A DNA stretch of 41,190 nucleotides from Candidatus Butyricicoccus stercorigallinarum (GCA_019112985.1 DXIG01000048.1:1-41190); one strand, 5' to 3'; positions 24,051-34,279 are shown, counted from the stretch's first letter. Notes: generated by a model from the sequence alone, not told the origin. Translations and numbers: made by a program.

Positions 24051-24066
24051 ATCCGGTCGTTTTTTG
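24041..24066 (+). terminator. Terminator overlapping the end of remB
   Basis: ACCGGA (24041-24046), loop CTGAA containing the TGA stop, then TCCGGT (24052-24057) and CGTTTTTTG. The final remB codons form one arm of the stem. Confidence 0.65.
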
Positions 24067-24075
24067 TGAGCAAGG

Positions 24076-24108
24076 CAATCCCGTCGGACAAGCGGGATTG
24101 TTTCTTTC
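24076..24108 (+). terminator. Terminator between remB and gyrB
   Basis: CAATCCCG (24076-24083) pairs with CGGGATTG (24093-24100), followed by TTTCTTTCC. With the hairpin before it, this separates remB from gyrB. No clear gyrB promoter is visible in the following 110 bp. Confidence 0.75.
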
Positions 24109-24212
24109 CACCGAACCTTTGCCCGACAGCAGCCGAAACCGGCGACCGGCGCTGTCCCGCTTTGCCGCGAGGCGCGGCGCTTCACCGGCCCGCCGGAGAA
24201 ATGGAACGATAA

Positions 24213-26147
<1,935 letters not shown>

Positions 26148-26174
26148 AGCCCTGTTCGGGCGGGAGGAACACCG

Positions 26175-26366
26175 ATGGACGAGATCAGACGCGCACGCAT
26201 CCGGGCGGCCGCGCAGGCGCTGATGGCCGCGCACGACGGGCTGGTCGATCTGCTGCCGGCCGGCAGAAAGAAGCTCGCGGAGGAGGACGCCCTGCTGGGC
26301 GACGCGATGGACTCGCTGGAGGAGTGCATTGACAGTTTGCTCGAGCTGCTGGAAGAAGAGGGATAA
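26175..26366 (+). CDS. Small acidic helical protein between gyrB and gyrA, unknown function
   Basis: 63 residues, starting with ATG and GGGAGGAAC upstream, and ending 3 nt before the gyrA start codon. The sequence is wholly helical in style, with a basic first third (RRARIRAAAQ) and a strongly acidic end (SLEECIDSLLELLEEEG). No family is recognised. Its tight fit inside the gyrBA unit and its well-placed signals argue that it is translated and coupled to gyrA. A role in gyrase function is only a guess from position. Confidence 0.7.
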   Translation: MDEIRRARIRAAAQALMAAHDGLVDLLPAGRKKLAEEDALLGDAMDSLEECIDSLLELLEEEG

Positions 26367-26369
26367 CAC

Positions 26370-28898
26370 GTGAGTATTAGCTTTGAAAATCAGAAGATCA
26401 TCCCCGTCGATCTGGAACGGGAGATGAAAAAATCGTACATCGACTACGCGATGTCGGTCATCGTCGGGCGCGCGCTGCCCGACGTGCGCGACGGGCTCAA
26501 GCCGGTGCACCGCCGCATCCTGTACGCGATGTATGAGGACCACCTGACGAGCGACCGCCCGTACCGCAAGTCGGCGACCACGGTCGGCAACGTGCTCGGC
26601 CGCTATCATCCGCACGGCGACGCCTCGGTTTACGACGCGCTCGTGCGCATGGCGCAGCCGTTTTCGCTGCGCTATCCGATGATCGACGGCCACGGCAACT
26701 TCGGCTCGATCGACGGCGATCCCCCGGCGGCCTACCGTTACACGGAGGCGCGCATGAGCCGCATGGCGGCGTACATGATGACCGACATCGAGAAGGAAAC
26801 CGTCGATTTCATGCCCAACTTCGACGACAACCGCAAGGAGCCGAAGGTGCTGCCGTCGCGCTTTCCCGGCATGCTGGTCAACGGCTCGTCCGGCATCGCC
26901 GTCGGCATGGCGACCAACATGCCCCCGCACAACCTGAGCGAGGTCATCGACGGCATCTGCTACGTCATCGACAACCCGGACGCGCAGATGGAGGACATCT
27001 GCCAGTACATCAAGGGTCCGGACTTTCCGACGGGCGGCATCATCATGGGGCGCAGCGGCATCCGCGCCGCCTACGCCACCGGGCGCGGCAAGATCAAGGT
27101 GCGCGCGCGCACGGACATCGAGGAGATGCAGGGCGGGCGCCAGCGCATCGTCGTCACTGAGATCCCGTACATGGTCAACAAGGCGCGCCTGGTGGAGTCC
27201 ATCGCCGAGCTGGTCAAGAGCAAGCGCGTCGAGGGCATCTCCGATCTGCGCGACGAATCCGACCGCCAGGGCATGCGCATCGTCGTCGAGCTCAAGCGCG
27301 AGGCGAACGCACAGGTGGTGCTCAACCAGCTGTTCAACTACACGCAGATGCAGGAGACGTTCTCGGTCAACAATCTGGCGCTGGTCAACAACCAGCCGCG
27401 CACGCTCAACCTGCGCGAGCTGATCGACCAGTACGTCGAGTTCCAGCGCGAGGTCATCGAGCGCCGCACGCGCTTTGACCTGAAAAAGGCGGAGTCGCGC
27501 GCGCACATCCTCGAGGGCCTCAAGGTCGCGACGGACAACATCGACCGCATCATCGCCATCATCCGCGCCTCCGCCAACGAGAGCGAGGCCAAGCTCAACC
27601 TGATGGCGGAGCCGTTTATCATCAACCAGATCGCCCTGCTCGGCATCGTCAACGGCAAGGAGCGCTTCGAGTTCCATCTGGACGAGGCGCAGGCGCAGGC
27701 GATCGTCAACATGCGCCTCGGCCGCCTGTCCGGCCTGGAGCGCCAGAAGATCAACGACGAATACGACGAGATCGAGGCGCGGATCCGCAGCCTGATGGAG
27801 GTGCTCGCCAGCCGGCACAACATGCTGGAGATCGTCAAGAAGGAGCTGCGCGAGATCCGCGAAAAGTTCGGCGACGAGCGCCGCACGCACATCGAGGCGG
27901 TGGACAACGAGATCGACATCGAGGACCTCATCGAGCGCGAGGACTGCACGTATACGCTCACGCACTGCGGCTACCTCAAGCGCACGCCGACCGACACCTA
28001 CCGCGCGCAGCGGCGCGGCGGGCGCGGCGTCAGCGCGATGGCGCAGGCGCGCGAGGAGGACTTTACCGAGATCCTGTTCACGGCGTCCTCACACGACAGC
28101 ATCCTGTTTTTCACCAGCTTTGGCAAGGTGTACCGCCTGAAGGGCTACAACATCCCCGAGAGCAGCCGCACCGCCAAGGGCAAGCACGTGGTCAATCTGC
28201 TGCCGCTGGAGAGCGGGGAGCAGGTGTCCGCGATGTTCGCGATCAGCGAATACGACGATTCGCGCTATCTGTTCTTCACCACCGAACAGGGCACGGTCAA
28301 GCGCGTCGCGCTGTCCGAGCTGAAAAACATCCGCAAGGTGGGTCTGCGCGCGCTGTCGCTCAATGAGGGCGACCGCCTGGTGGATGTGCGCCTGACGGAC
28401 GGCGCGCAGAACATGCTGCTCGTCACCGCGCGGGGCCGCGCGATCTGCTTCGACGAAAACGAAGTGCGCGCGATGGGCCGCGCGGCGGTCGGCGTGCGCG
28501 GCATCACGCTGGAGGACGGCGACCGCGTCGTCAGCGGCGTGCGCGCGCGCCCGGAGGGCGAGGTGCTCACCGTCACGGAAAACGGCTACGGCAAGCGCAC
28601 GCCGGTGGGAGAGTTCACGATTCACCACCGCGGCGGGCGCGGCATCCTCGCGCACGCGCTCAACGAAAAGACCGGCGACATCGCGGGCGCGGCGGTCGTC
28701 GATCTGGACAACGACATCATGATGATCAGCGACGGCGGCGTGCTCATCCGCACGCCGGTCGAGGACATCCGCCAGTGCGGCAGAAATACGCAGGGCGTCA
28801 TCGTCATGCGCACCGGCGAGGACGTGCACGTCAACGCCATGACGCGCATCGAGAAGGAAGACGAGGACGAAGCGGAAGAGGACGCGCATGACGAATAA
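26370..28898 (+). CDS. gyrA: DNA gyrase subunit A
   Basis: DNA cleavage-rejoining and wrapping subunit of gyrase. It has 842 residues from a GTG start at 26370, preceded by GGAAGAAGAGGG within the previous gene. The active-site tyrosine is in [10 protein letters not shown]. The quinolone-resistance region reads [10 protein letters not shown]: alanine (residue 85) stands where E. coli has Ser83, with Asp89 at the Asp87 position. The GyrA box QRRGGRG at the start of the C-terminal pinwheel shows this is gyrase, not topoisomerase IV. The acidic tail ([15 protein letters not shown]) is typical. Its last 11 bases overlap rnhA. Confidence 0.98.
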   Translation: MSISFENQKIIPVDLEREMKKSYIDYAMSVIVGRALPDVRDGLKPVHRRILYAMYEDHLTSDRPYRKSATTVGNVLGRYHPHGDASVYDALVRMAQPFSLRYPMIDGHGNFGSIDGDPPAAYRYTEARMSRMAAYMMTDIEKETVDFMPNFDDNRKEPKVLPSRFPGMLVNGSSGIAVGMATNMPPHNLSEVIDGICYVIDNPDAQMEDICQYIKGPDFPTGGIIMGRSGIRAAYATGRGKIKVRARTDIEEMQGGRQRIVVTEIPYMVNKARLVESIAELVKSKRVEGISDLRDESDRQGMRIVVELKREANAQVVLNQLFNYTQMQETFSVNNLALVNNQPRTLNLRELIDQYVEFQREVIERRTRFDLKKAESRAHILEGLKVATDNIDRIIAIIRASANESEAKLNLMAEPFIINQIALLGIVNGKERFEFHLDEAQAQAIVNMRLGRLSGLERQKINDEYDEIEARIRSLMEVLASRHNMLEIVKKELREIREKFGDERRTHIEAVDNEIDIEDLIEREDCTYTLTHCGYLKRTPTDTYRAQRRGGRGVSAMAQAREEDFTEILFTASSHDSILFFTSFGKVYRLKGYNIPESSRTAKGKHVVNLLPLESGEQVSAMFAISEYDDSRYLFFTTEQGTVKRVALSELKNIRKVGLRALSLNEGDRLVDVRLTDGAQNMLLVTARGRAICFDENEVRAMGRAAVGVRGITLEDGDRVVSGVRARPEGEVLTVTENGYGKRTPVGEFTIHHRGGRGILAHALNEKTGDIAGAAVVDLDNDIMMISDGGVLIRTPVEDIRQCGRNTQGVIVMRTGEDVHVNAMTRIEKEDEDEAEEDAHDE

Positions 28899-29337
28899 AA
28901 AACACGTCATCATCTACACCGACGGCGCCTGCTCGGGCAACCCCGGGCCGGGCGGCTTCGGTGTGATCCTGCAATACGGCGCGCACCGCCGGGAGATCAG
29001 CCGCGGCTTTCCGGAGACGACCAACAACCGCATGGAGCTGCTCGCCGTCATCACGGCGCTGGAGGCGCTCAAAAGCCCATGCACCGTCGATCTGTATTCG
29101 GACAGCAAATATGTCATCGACGCGGTGCAGAAGGGCTGGGCGGTCAAATGGCGCGCCAAGGGCTGGATGCGCACGCCCAAAGAGCCGGCGAAAAATCCCG
29201 ACCTGTGGGAGCGCCTGCTCGACCTGCTGGAGGTGCACGATGTCACGTTCCACTGGGTCAAGGGCCACGCGCAGAACGAGAACAACAACCGCTGCGACGA
29301 GCTGGCGGTCAACGCCTGGAAGCAGTTCAAGAAATAA
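28888..29337 (+). CDS. rnhA: Ribonuclease HI
   Basis: Cuts the RNA strand of RNA-DNA hybrids, removing R-loops and helping to clear primers. It has 149 residues, type 1. The catalytic carboxylates are all present: D12 ([14 protein letters not shown]), E50 (NNRMELLAV), D72 (YSDSKYV) and D137 (NNNRCDELA), plus His127 on the flexible loop. The basic handle region ([17 protein letters not shown]) is there too. The ATG lies inside the 3' end of gyrA, so expression is tied to gyrase, which also controls R-loop formation. That link is suggestive but not proof of joint function. Confidence 0.96.
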   Translation: MTNKKHVIIYTDGACSGNPGPGGFGVILQYGAHRREISRGFPETTNNRMELLAVITALEALKSPCTVDLYSDSKYVIDAVQKGWAVKWRAKGWMRTPKEPAKNPDLWERLLDLLEVHDVTFHWVKGHAQNENNNRCDELAVNAWKQFKK

Positions 29338-29342
29338 CAAAA

Positions 29343-29408
29343 CGTATTTTAGAAATATAATTATACAGCATAATATAATAAACTGTATTATTGTAAAATA
29401 AAAATACG
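29343..29408. repeat. AT-rich imperfect inverted repeat upstream of the methyltransferase gene
   Basis: CGTATTTT at 29343 is mirrored by AAAATACG ending at 29408, and TTATACAG (29361-29368) by CTGTATTA (29383-29390), with a 14-nt loop. Only about a tenth of the bases are G or C, in a GC-rich setting. It contains several TATAAT-like hexamers and could act as a promoter for the next gene, a stem-loop, or the remains of a miniature element. Confidence 0.6.
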
Positions 29409-29435
29409 ATTAGAAATCAAAAGGGGAGGCCGCAC

Positions 29436-30158
29436 ATGCGCCGCATCGACAAATTATGGGGCGGGTTTTCCCTCATTCAGGACGACCGCTTTTTCAAGCT
29501 GGGGCAGGACAGCATGCTGCTGTCCGCCTTTGCCGCGCCGCCGCCGCGCGCGAAGATCCTCGACTTGGGGTGCGGCAACGGGGCGCTCGGCGTGCTGCTG
29601 TGCGCGCGCCATCCGGCGGTGGACGTGACCGGGCTGGAGCTTCAGCCGGACGTCGCGGCGCTGGCGCGCGAAAACGCCGCGCACAACCGGCTGGACGCGC
29701 GCCTGCGCATTGTGTGCGGCGACTGGACGGACTGCCGGGCGCTGTTTGCCCCCGGCGCGTTCGACTACATTGTGTGCAATCCGCCGTATTTCGCGCCGGG
29801 CAGCGGGCGCGCGGCGCGCGGAGACAATCGCCGGACCGCGCGGCAGGAGAGCGAGGCGGGCGCGGCGGACGCAGCGCGCGCGGCGGCCTACTGCGTCAAA
29901 TACGGCGGGCGCGCCGCTTTTGTCTACCGCCCGGAGCGCGTGTGCGAGCTGATGTGCGACATGCGGCGGTGCGGGCTGGAGCCGAAGCGCCTGCGGTTTG
30001 TGCACCAGAACGCGCGCGCCGTCCCGTCGGCGGTGCTGATTGAGGCGCGGCGCGGCAGTGCGCCCGGCGTGCAGGTGCTGCCGCCGCTGCTCGTCTGCGG
30101 CGAAGACGGCGCACAGACGGCGGAATACCGCACGATTTACCACAGGGAGGAATTTTGA
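29436..30158 (+). CDS. tRNA1(Val) (adenine37-N6)-methyltransferase-like protein
   Basis: 240-residue SAM-dependent methyltransferase of the YfiC/TrmN6 class. The N-terminal GFSLIQDDRFFKLGQDSMLLSAF is the family opening. The SAM-binding motif DLGCGNG is at 43-49, and the NPPY motif of N6-adenine methyltransferases is at 115-118. In E. coli the enzyme methylates A37 of tRNA1-Val; the exact substrate here is inferred. AGGGGAGG lies 8 nt before the ATG. It precedes rsmI by one base, a pairing common in Firmicutes (yabB-yabC). Confidence 0.9.
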   Translation: MRRIDKLWGGFSLIQDDRFFKLGQDSMLLSAFAAPPPRAKILDLGCGNGALGVLLCARHPAVDVTGLELQPDVAALARENAAHNRLDARLRIVCGDWTDCRALFAPGAFDYIVCNPPYFAPGSGRAARGDNRRTARQESEAGAADAARAAAYCVKYGGRAAFVYRPERVCELMCDMRRCGLEPKRLRFVHQNARAVPSAVLIEARRGSAPGVQVLPPLLVCGEDGAQTAEYRTIYHREEF

Positions 30159-30159
30159 C

Positions 30160-31026
30160 ATGGGCACCGGAACGCTCTATCTGGTCGGCACGCCGGTCGG
30201 CAATCTGGAAGACCTGACCTACCGCGCCGTGCGCATTCTCGGCGAGGTGGACGTGGTCGCGGCGGAGGACACGCGCGTCAGCGGCAAGCTGCTGCACTAT
30301 CTGAACCTCAGCAAGCCGATGGTCAGCTATCACGAGCACAACCGCCGGCAGCGCGGGCCGGAGCTGGTGCAGCGCATGCTGCGCGGCGAGACGTGCGCGC
30401 TTGTGACCGACGCGGGTATGCCCGCGGTCAGCGACCCGGGCGAGGAGCTGGCCGACCTGTGCCACGAGGCGGGCATTCCGGTCGTCCCGGTGCCGGGGGC
30501 GTGCGCGGCGGTGTGCGCGCTCGCGCAGAGCGGGCTGCCGTCGGACAAATGGTGCTTTGAGGGCTTTTTGCCGACGGCGAACAAGCCGCGCCGCGCGCGG
30601 CTGGACGTCCTGCGCGCCGAACCGCGCACCTGCATCGTCTACGAGGCGCCGCACCGGCTGCGCGCCACGCTGCGCGACCTGGCGGAGGCGCTGGGCGAGC
30701 GCCGCGTCAGCATCTCGCGCGAGCTGACCAAGCTGCACGAGGAGTGCCTGCGCATGACGCTGCCGGAGGCGTGCGCGCATTACGAGACGCACGAGCCGCG
30801 CGGCGAGTTCGTGCTGGTCATCGAGGGCGCGCGCGAGGACGCGGCGCAGAGCGCGGCCGACCGCATGGCGCAGGCGATTGCGCTGACCGAAGAGCTGACC
30901 GCCGCAGGGCTGACGCTGACCGCCGCGGTCAAGCAGGCGGCCAGGCAGACCGGCGCGCGAAAAAATCAGCTCTATCAGGCCATGCTGGCGCGCGAAAGCG
31001 GCGAAAACGGCGAAACCGGCGAATAA
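30160..31026 (+). CDS. rsmI: 16S rRNA (cytidine1402-2'-O)-methyltransferase
   Basis: Adds the 2'-O-methyl group to C1402 in the decoding centre of 16S rRNA. It has 288 residues from the ATG at 30160 (AGGGAGG six bases upstream). The N-terminal LYLVGTPVGNLEDLTYRAVRIL and the following AAEDTRVSGKLL are the tetrapyrrole-methylase-like signature of the RsmI family. GMPAVSDPG binds SAM. The frame is open for 40 more codons upstream, but those overlap the previous gene. The C-terminal TAAVKQAARQTGARKNQLYQAML is a small helical domain typical of RsmI. Confidence 0.96.
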   Translation: MGTGTLYLVGTPVGNLEDLTYRAVRILGEVDVVAAEDTRVSGKLLHYLNLSKPMVSYHEHNRRQRGPELVQRMLRGETCALVTDAGMPAVSDPGEELADLCHEAGIPVVPVPGACAAVCALAQSGLPSDKWCFEGFLPTANKPRRARLDVLRAEPRTCIVYEAPHRLRATLRDLAEALGERRVSISRELTKLHEECLRMTLPEACAHYETHEPRGEFVLVIEGAREDAAQSAADRMAQAIALTEELTAAGLTLTAAVKQAARQTGARKNQLYQAMLARESGENGETGE

Positions 31027-31032
31027 TCGCAA

Positions 31033-31058
31033 AAAATCCCCTCCAAAAAGGGGATTTT
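31033..31058 (+). terminator. Terminator after rsmI
   Basis: AAAATCCCC (31033-31041) pairs with GGGGATTTT (31050-31058). The stem ends in four T and begins 7 nt after the stop. Confidence 0.7.
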
Positions 31059-31131
31059 CGACCGTATGAAAAGCAATTTGGAATGCAGGAGATACAGCGT
31101 TTCTGGTGTGCGGGAACAGCATCCGGCAGCG

Positions 31132-31275
31132 TTTTGCCGCCGCAGGCGGCCATTCCAATCGTTTTTTCCGGCGACAGGCGCGTCGGAAAAAACACCGCTC
31201 AGCCCGCAAACGTGCGCGCGGCGCGCGTGCGCTGCCGCGCGCTGCATCTTCTCAAAAAACGCCCGCGTTTTTTGA
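31132..31275 (+). repeat. Structured interspersed element B, copy 2
   Basis: Second copy of the element at 5475-5620. H1 is GCCGCC/GGCGGC (31136-31150). H2 is GTTTTTTCCG/CGGAAAAAAC (31161-31193), identical to copy 1. H3 is TCAAAAAACGC/GCGTTTTTTGA (31252-31275), which pairs perfectly although its sequence differs from H3 of copy 1. The H2-H3 spacing is preserved within one base. Like copy 1, it follows a rightward gene and precedes another terminator. Confidence 0.85.
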
Positions 31276-31277
31276 AA

Positions 31278-31303
31278 AAAAGCCCCTCTTTCGAGGGGCT
31301 TTT
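31278..31303 (-). terminator. Bidirectional terminator after the superoxide reductase gene
   Basis: AAAAGCCCCT pairs with AGGGGCTTTT. Read leftward the stem runs into seven T, suiting the gene that ends at 31327. It can also stop rightward transcripts through element B. Confidence 0.85.
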
Positions 31304-31326
31304 GGTTTGTACGGATTTAACGCGAA

Positions 31327-31707
31327 TCAGGCGTCCGCCTTCCACAGGCCGTGCAGGTTGCAGTAGGCGTAAGCGGAGATGACGGTGTCGCCGTCGGTCA
31401 GCGCGAACGAAGCCTTCGGCTCGCTGCCCGGCGCCAGCATCTTGCGCTGGTTGCCCTGCGTGGTGTGGATGGAAATCCACTCGATGAAGTGCTCGGGCAG
31501 CATCGGATGTGCGACCGAGCCGACGGATACGGTCACGGTGCTGCCGTCGACCGCGATGACCGGCACGTGCTTCTCCTGCGCCGCGTCAACCGAGCCGGGC
31601 ACCAGCTCGGTCATCTTCTGGCCGCAGCACATGACGGGCACGCCCTTGTCCTCTACCATGGCAATCATATTGCCGCAGTGCTCACAGATAAAATAGCGCT
31701 GTTCCAT
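31327..31707 (-). CDS. dfx: Desulfoferrodoxin (two-iron superoxide reductase)
   Basis: Reduces superoxide to hydrogen peroxide without making oxygen, a defence of strict anaerobes; electrons usually come from rubredoxin. It has 126 residues. The N-terminal desulforedoxin-type centre I has C8, C11, C27 and C28. The catalytic centre II has H47, H67, H73, C116 and H119, close to the positions known in Desulfovibrio, with the E45-K46 pair before the first His also conserved. The start is ATG at 31707 with GGAGG just upstream; the open frame before it belongs to rubredoxin in another frame. It is 10 nt downstream of the rubredoxin gene, its likely partner. Confidence 0.95.
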   Translation of the reverse strand: MEQRYFICEHCGNMIAMVEDKGVPVMCCGQKMTELVPGSVDAAQEKHVPVIAVDGSTVTVSVGSVAHPMLPEHFIEWISIHTTQGNQRKMLAPGSEPKASFALTDGDTVISAYAYCNLHGLWKADA

Positions 31708-31717
31708 GTTGTCCTCC

Positions 31718-31873
31718 TTATTCCTCCGTAAACGTGTCCTTGTCGAGGCCGCAGGTCGGGCAGACCCAATCGGCCGGCAGATCGGCGAATGCGGTGCCGG
31801 GTGCGATGCCGTTGTCCGGATCGCCCTTGGCGGGGTCGTATTCGTACCCACACGGACATTTGTAAATTGCCAT
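31718..31873 (-). CDS. Rubredoxin with a shortened first metal knuckle (CxCG)
   Basis: 51-residue iron carrier that should pass electrons to the superoxide reductase. The second half is canonical ([16 protein letters not shown]...[11 protein letters not shown], Cys38 and Cys41). The first knuckle reads Y-K-C-P-C-G-Y, with cysteines at 6 and 8, whereas the usual rubredoxin has C-x-x-C-G. The frame is continuous on both sides, so this is not a frameshift. Start ATG at 31873 with AAAGGAG seven bases upstream. It was too short for automatic listing but is clearly real. Electron transfer to Dfx is inferred from the operon. Confidence 0.93.
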   Translation of the reverse strand: MAIYKCPCGYEYDPAKGDPDNGIAPGTAFADLPADWVCPTCGLDKDTFTEE

Positions 31874-31924
31874 CGTTTTGATCTCCTTTCCCGAACAGAT
31901 GCTTCGGATAACTGTAACACCTTC

Positions 31925-31933
31925 AGTATACCA
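31925..31933 (-). promoter_or_regulatory. Promoter of the rubredoxin-superoxide reductase operon
   Basis: Read leftward: TGG followed by TATACT (31930-31925), an extended -10, about 52 nt before the start codon. No PerR- or Fur-type box was recognised around it. Confidence 0.6.
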
Positions 31934-32052
31934 TAAACTGTCGGAAAAAAATACTGCTGGTGAAAAAATTTCCGCCGGGCGGCATGGCGCCGCGCGCTGC
32001 GGCGCATACTGTGCGCAGAGCGGAGCGCGCGGGAGGGAGAGATGATTGTAAA

Positions 32053-32121
32053 ATGGATAAATATTTGATCATTATACTATTCTTTATCAATATTGCGCTG
32101 ATCGCGGCGGCGCAGCGGTGA
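32053..32121 (+). CDS. Possible 22-residue hydrophobic peptide
   Basis: ATG GAT AAA TAT ... TGA encodes [20 protein letters not shown] followed by QR, a single membrane-segment-like peptide. A strong site (GGGAGGGAGAG) lies 16 nt upstream, too far for this ATG but ideal for another ATG at 32042, which encodes only eight codons and ends just inside this frame. Translation could pass from one to the other. It may be chance. The surrounding 31874-32300 gap otherwise holds a promoter and terminators. Confidence 0.25.
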   Translation: MDKYLIIILFFINIALIAAAQR

Positions 32122-32169
32122 AAAAAAAAGCGCACAGAAAAGCCGGATGTTGGGGGCATCCGGCTTTTC
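32120..32169 (-). terminator. Strong terminator after the thioesterase gene
   Basis: A 13-bp perfect stem GAAAAGCCGGATG / CATCCGGCTTTTC (32137-32149, 32157-32169). Read leftward, nine T follow after seven bases. A weaker AGCC/GGCT hairpin (about 32228-32241) lies between it and the gene. Confidence 0.75.
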
Positions 32170-32300
32170 CAGTACAAAACTTAAAGGGGGGTAAAAAAGA
32201 GAGATAAAAGAAAAAAATCTTTTATATAGCCTTCCTGGCTACGGTTTCAGTATAGCGGGGCTTCGTGTCTATTGTGTGTACGAATCATTAACAATTCTTA

Positions 32301-32804
32301 TCATTTTTGTCCGGCATTGGGGCGGGCGTCCGGGGGCGCGGCGGGGTTAGAGCCGGCCGGGAACACGCGGATATAGGTGGCGGTGGCGGTGGCCACCAGG
32401 CGGTCGGGGTCGTCCTCCATCCACGCGCGCGCGGAGGTGTGGAACAGCTTGCGGCCCTGGAATGTGATCTCCGACTGCACGACGAGCGCGCCGCCGATGC
32501 GGCCGGGGCGCAGGTAGTTGACCGTCATCGTGCCGGTGGGGCAGAGGGCGAAGCCGGCGTTGTAGTAGACGAGCAGACCCATGCCCATGTCCAGCATGGC
32601 GCCCGTGACGCCGCCGTGCAGCCAGCCCATCGGGTTGCGCATCTCCGGCTTGAGCGCATAGCGCACGGTGCAGCGCTTGCCGTCGTCGCTGCACGAGAGA
32701 AACTGCGGCGGAATGCGGTCGTTGACCGAGCCGGGCTCGGCGTGGGTGCGGCGGTAAATGGCGGCGCGCAGGCGCTGCTCGTGGTAGTCCTTCGGTTGTG
32801 GCAT
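32301..32804 (-). CDS. PaaI-type hotdog-fold thioesterase
   Basis: Predicted acyl-CoA thioesterase, 167 residues from the ATG at 32804 (AAGGATGAG upstream). The open frame extends 27 codons further but crosses the promoter. The hotdog-fold signature is in NPMGWLHGGVTGAMLDMGMGLLVYYN: HGG followed by an acidic residue (D) on the long helix is the usual catalytic arrangement. TMTVNYLRPGRIGGALV is the next conserved strand. The C-terminal 15 residues are Pro/Ala-rich and disordered. The acyl substrate is unknown. It stands alone between a terminator and its own promoter and diverges from iscS. Confidence 0.88.
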   Translation of the reverse strand: MPQPKDYHEQRLRAAIYRRTHAEPGSVNDRIPPQFLSCSDDGKRCTVRYALKPEMRNPMGWLHGGVTGAMLDMGMGLLVYYNAGFALCPTGTMTVNYLRPGRIGGALVVQSEITFQGRKLFHTSARAWMEDDPDRLVATATATYIRVFPAGSNPAAPPDARPNAGQK

Positions 32805-32855
32805 CGATATCTCATCCTTTTTTGTGTTTGCGTTGCCTTTTGGTATGTTAACACC

Positions 32856-32885
32856 AGTGTAGCATATCGGGGAAAGGCGTGTCAA
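32856..32885 (-). promoter_or_regulatory. Promoter of the thioesterase gene
   Basis: Read leftward: perfect TTGACA (32885-32880), an 18-nt spacer, TACACT (32861-32856) with a TGC extension. Confidence 0.8.
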
Positions 32886-32960
32886 ATGCCGCCCGGCGCG
32901 GGCGCGGCCGCCGGCGCGCGGAAGAGCAGAAAATATTTTGCCGATTTTGCCGCAGAATGG

Positions 32961-32989
32961 TTGAAAAGCATACTGGTTTGGTGTATATT
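32961..32989 (+). promoter_or_regulatory. Promoter of iscS-iscU
   Basis: TTGAAA (32961-32966), a 17-nt spacer and TATATT (32984-32989), leaving a leader of about 78 nt before iscS. No IscR gene or obvious IscR site lies next to it. Confidence 0.8.
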
Positions 32990-33073
32990 ATGGGTGGACA
33001 AAAATCAGACGGGACGCCGCGCGCGTTCTGTTACGAAATACAGTATCTCTTTATCGCAGGAGGATCAATCAAT

Positions 33074-34279
33074 ATGGAACGTGTTGTTTATTCGGATAAC
33101 GCGGCGACCACGCCGATTTCCAAGAATGTATACAATGCCATGCTGCCGTACCTGACCACCGGCTACGGCAATCCGTCCAGCCTGTACACGCTGGCGCGCG
33201 AGGAAAAGAAGGCGGTCGATCAGGCGCGCCTGTATGTCGCGCAGTGCCTGAACTGCGAGCCGGACGAGGTCATTTTCACCTCCGGCGGTTCGGAGGCGGA
33301 CAACATGGCGCTCAAGGGTCTGCTGTTCGCCAAAAACTTCCCGAAGGAAAAGCGCCACATCGTCACGAGCGCGATCGAGCACCACGCGATTCTGCACACC
33401 TGTGAATTTTTGGAGCGCATCGGCTACGAGGTGACTTATGTCGGCGTGGACGAGCAGGGACACGTCAAGCTGGACGAGCTGGAGCAGGCCATCACGGAGC
33501 GAACCGCGCTGGTCTCCATCATGGCGGCGAACAATGAGATCGGCACGATTCAGGATCTGAAGGCGATTGCCGCGCTGTGCCACAGCAAGGGGACACTGTT
33601 CCACACCGACGCCGTGCAGGCGGTCGGGCACATGAAGATCGACGTCAAGGAGATGGGCATCGACATGCTGTCGCTGTCCGGCCACAAGCTGCGCGGGCCG
33701 AAGGGCGTGGGCGCGCTGTACTGCCGCCGGGGCATTGTGCTCGAGCCGCTCATTCACGGCGGCGGACAGGAGCGCGGCAAGCGCAGCGGCACGGAGAACG
33801 TCGCGGGCATTGTCGGACTGGGCGAGGCGATTCGCTATGCGCACGAGCACATGGGCGAATACCTGCCCTATGTCGCTTCGCTGCGCGACCGGCTGATCGA
33901 GGGCGTGTGCAAGATCCCGTACACCCGTCTGACCGGCGATCCGGTCAACCGCCTGCCGGGCACGGCGAGCTTTGTCATCGAGTGCATCGAGGGCGAGAGC
34001 CTGGTTCTGCGGCTCGATCTTGTGGGCATCGCGACGTCCACCGGTTCCGCCTGTTCCACCGGCTCGCTCGACCCGTCGCACGTGCTGATGGCCATCGGCC
34101 TGCCGCACGAAATCGCGCACGGCTCGCTGCGCGTCACGCTCGGCGAGCAGAACACCGTCGAGGACGTCGATTATCTGATTGAGAAGATCAATTATGTCGT
34201 CAAGACGCTGCGCGATCTGTCACCCGTCTGGGACGAGAAGATGAGCGGTCAGCCGATGCTCAAATTGTTCGACAAGTAA
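33074..34279 (+). CDS. iscS: Cysteine desulfurase
   Basis: PLP enzyme that takes sulfur from cysteine and passes it as persulfide to the scaffold protein. It has 401 residues from the ATG at 33074 (GCAGGAGG upstream); the frame is open for 65 more codons, but these cross the promoter. Visible features are VYSDNAATTPISK at the start, SAIEHHAILH near the cofactor, SLSGHKLRGPKGVGALY with the PLP lysine, and the active-site cysteine in ATSTGSACSTGS. The short SACSTG loop type is that of IscS/NifS group I enzymes. iscU follows after 47 bp. Confidence 0.96.
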   Translation: MERVVYSDNAATTPISKNVYNAMLPYLTTGYGNPSSLYTLAREEKKAVDQARLYVAQCLNCEPDEVIFTSGGSEADNMALKGLLFAKNFPKEKRHIVTSAIEHHAILHTCEFLERIGYEVTYVGVDEQGHVKLDELEQAITERTALVSIMAANNEIGTIQDLKAIAALCHSKGTLFHTDAVQAVGHMKIDVKEMGIDMLSLSGHKLRGPKGVGALYCRRGIVLEPLIHGGGQERGKRSGTENVAGIVGLGEAIRYAHEHMGEYLPYVASLRDRLIEGVCKIPYTRLTGDPVNRLPGTASFVIECIEGESLVLRLDLVGIATSTGSACSTGSLDPSHVLMAIGLPHEIAHGSLRVTLGEQNTVEDVDYLIEKINYVVKTLRDLSPVWDEKMSGQPMLKLFDK

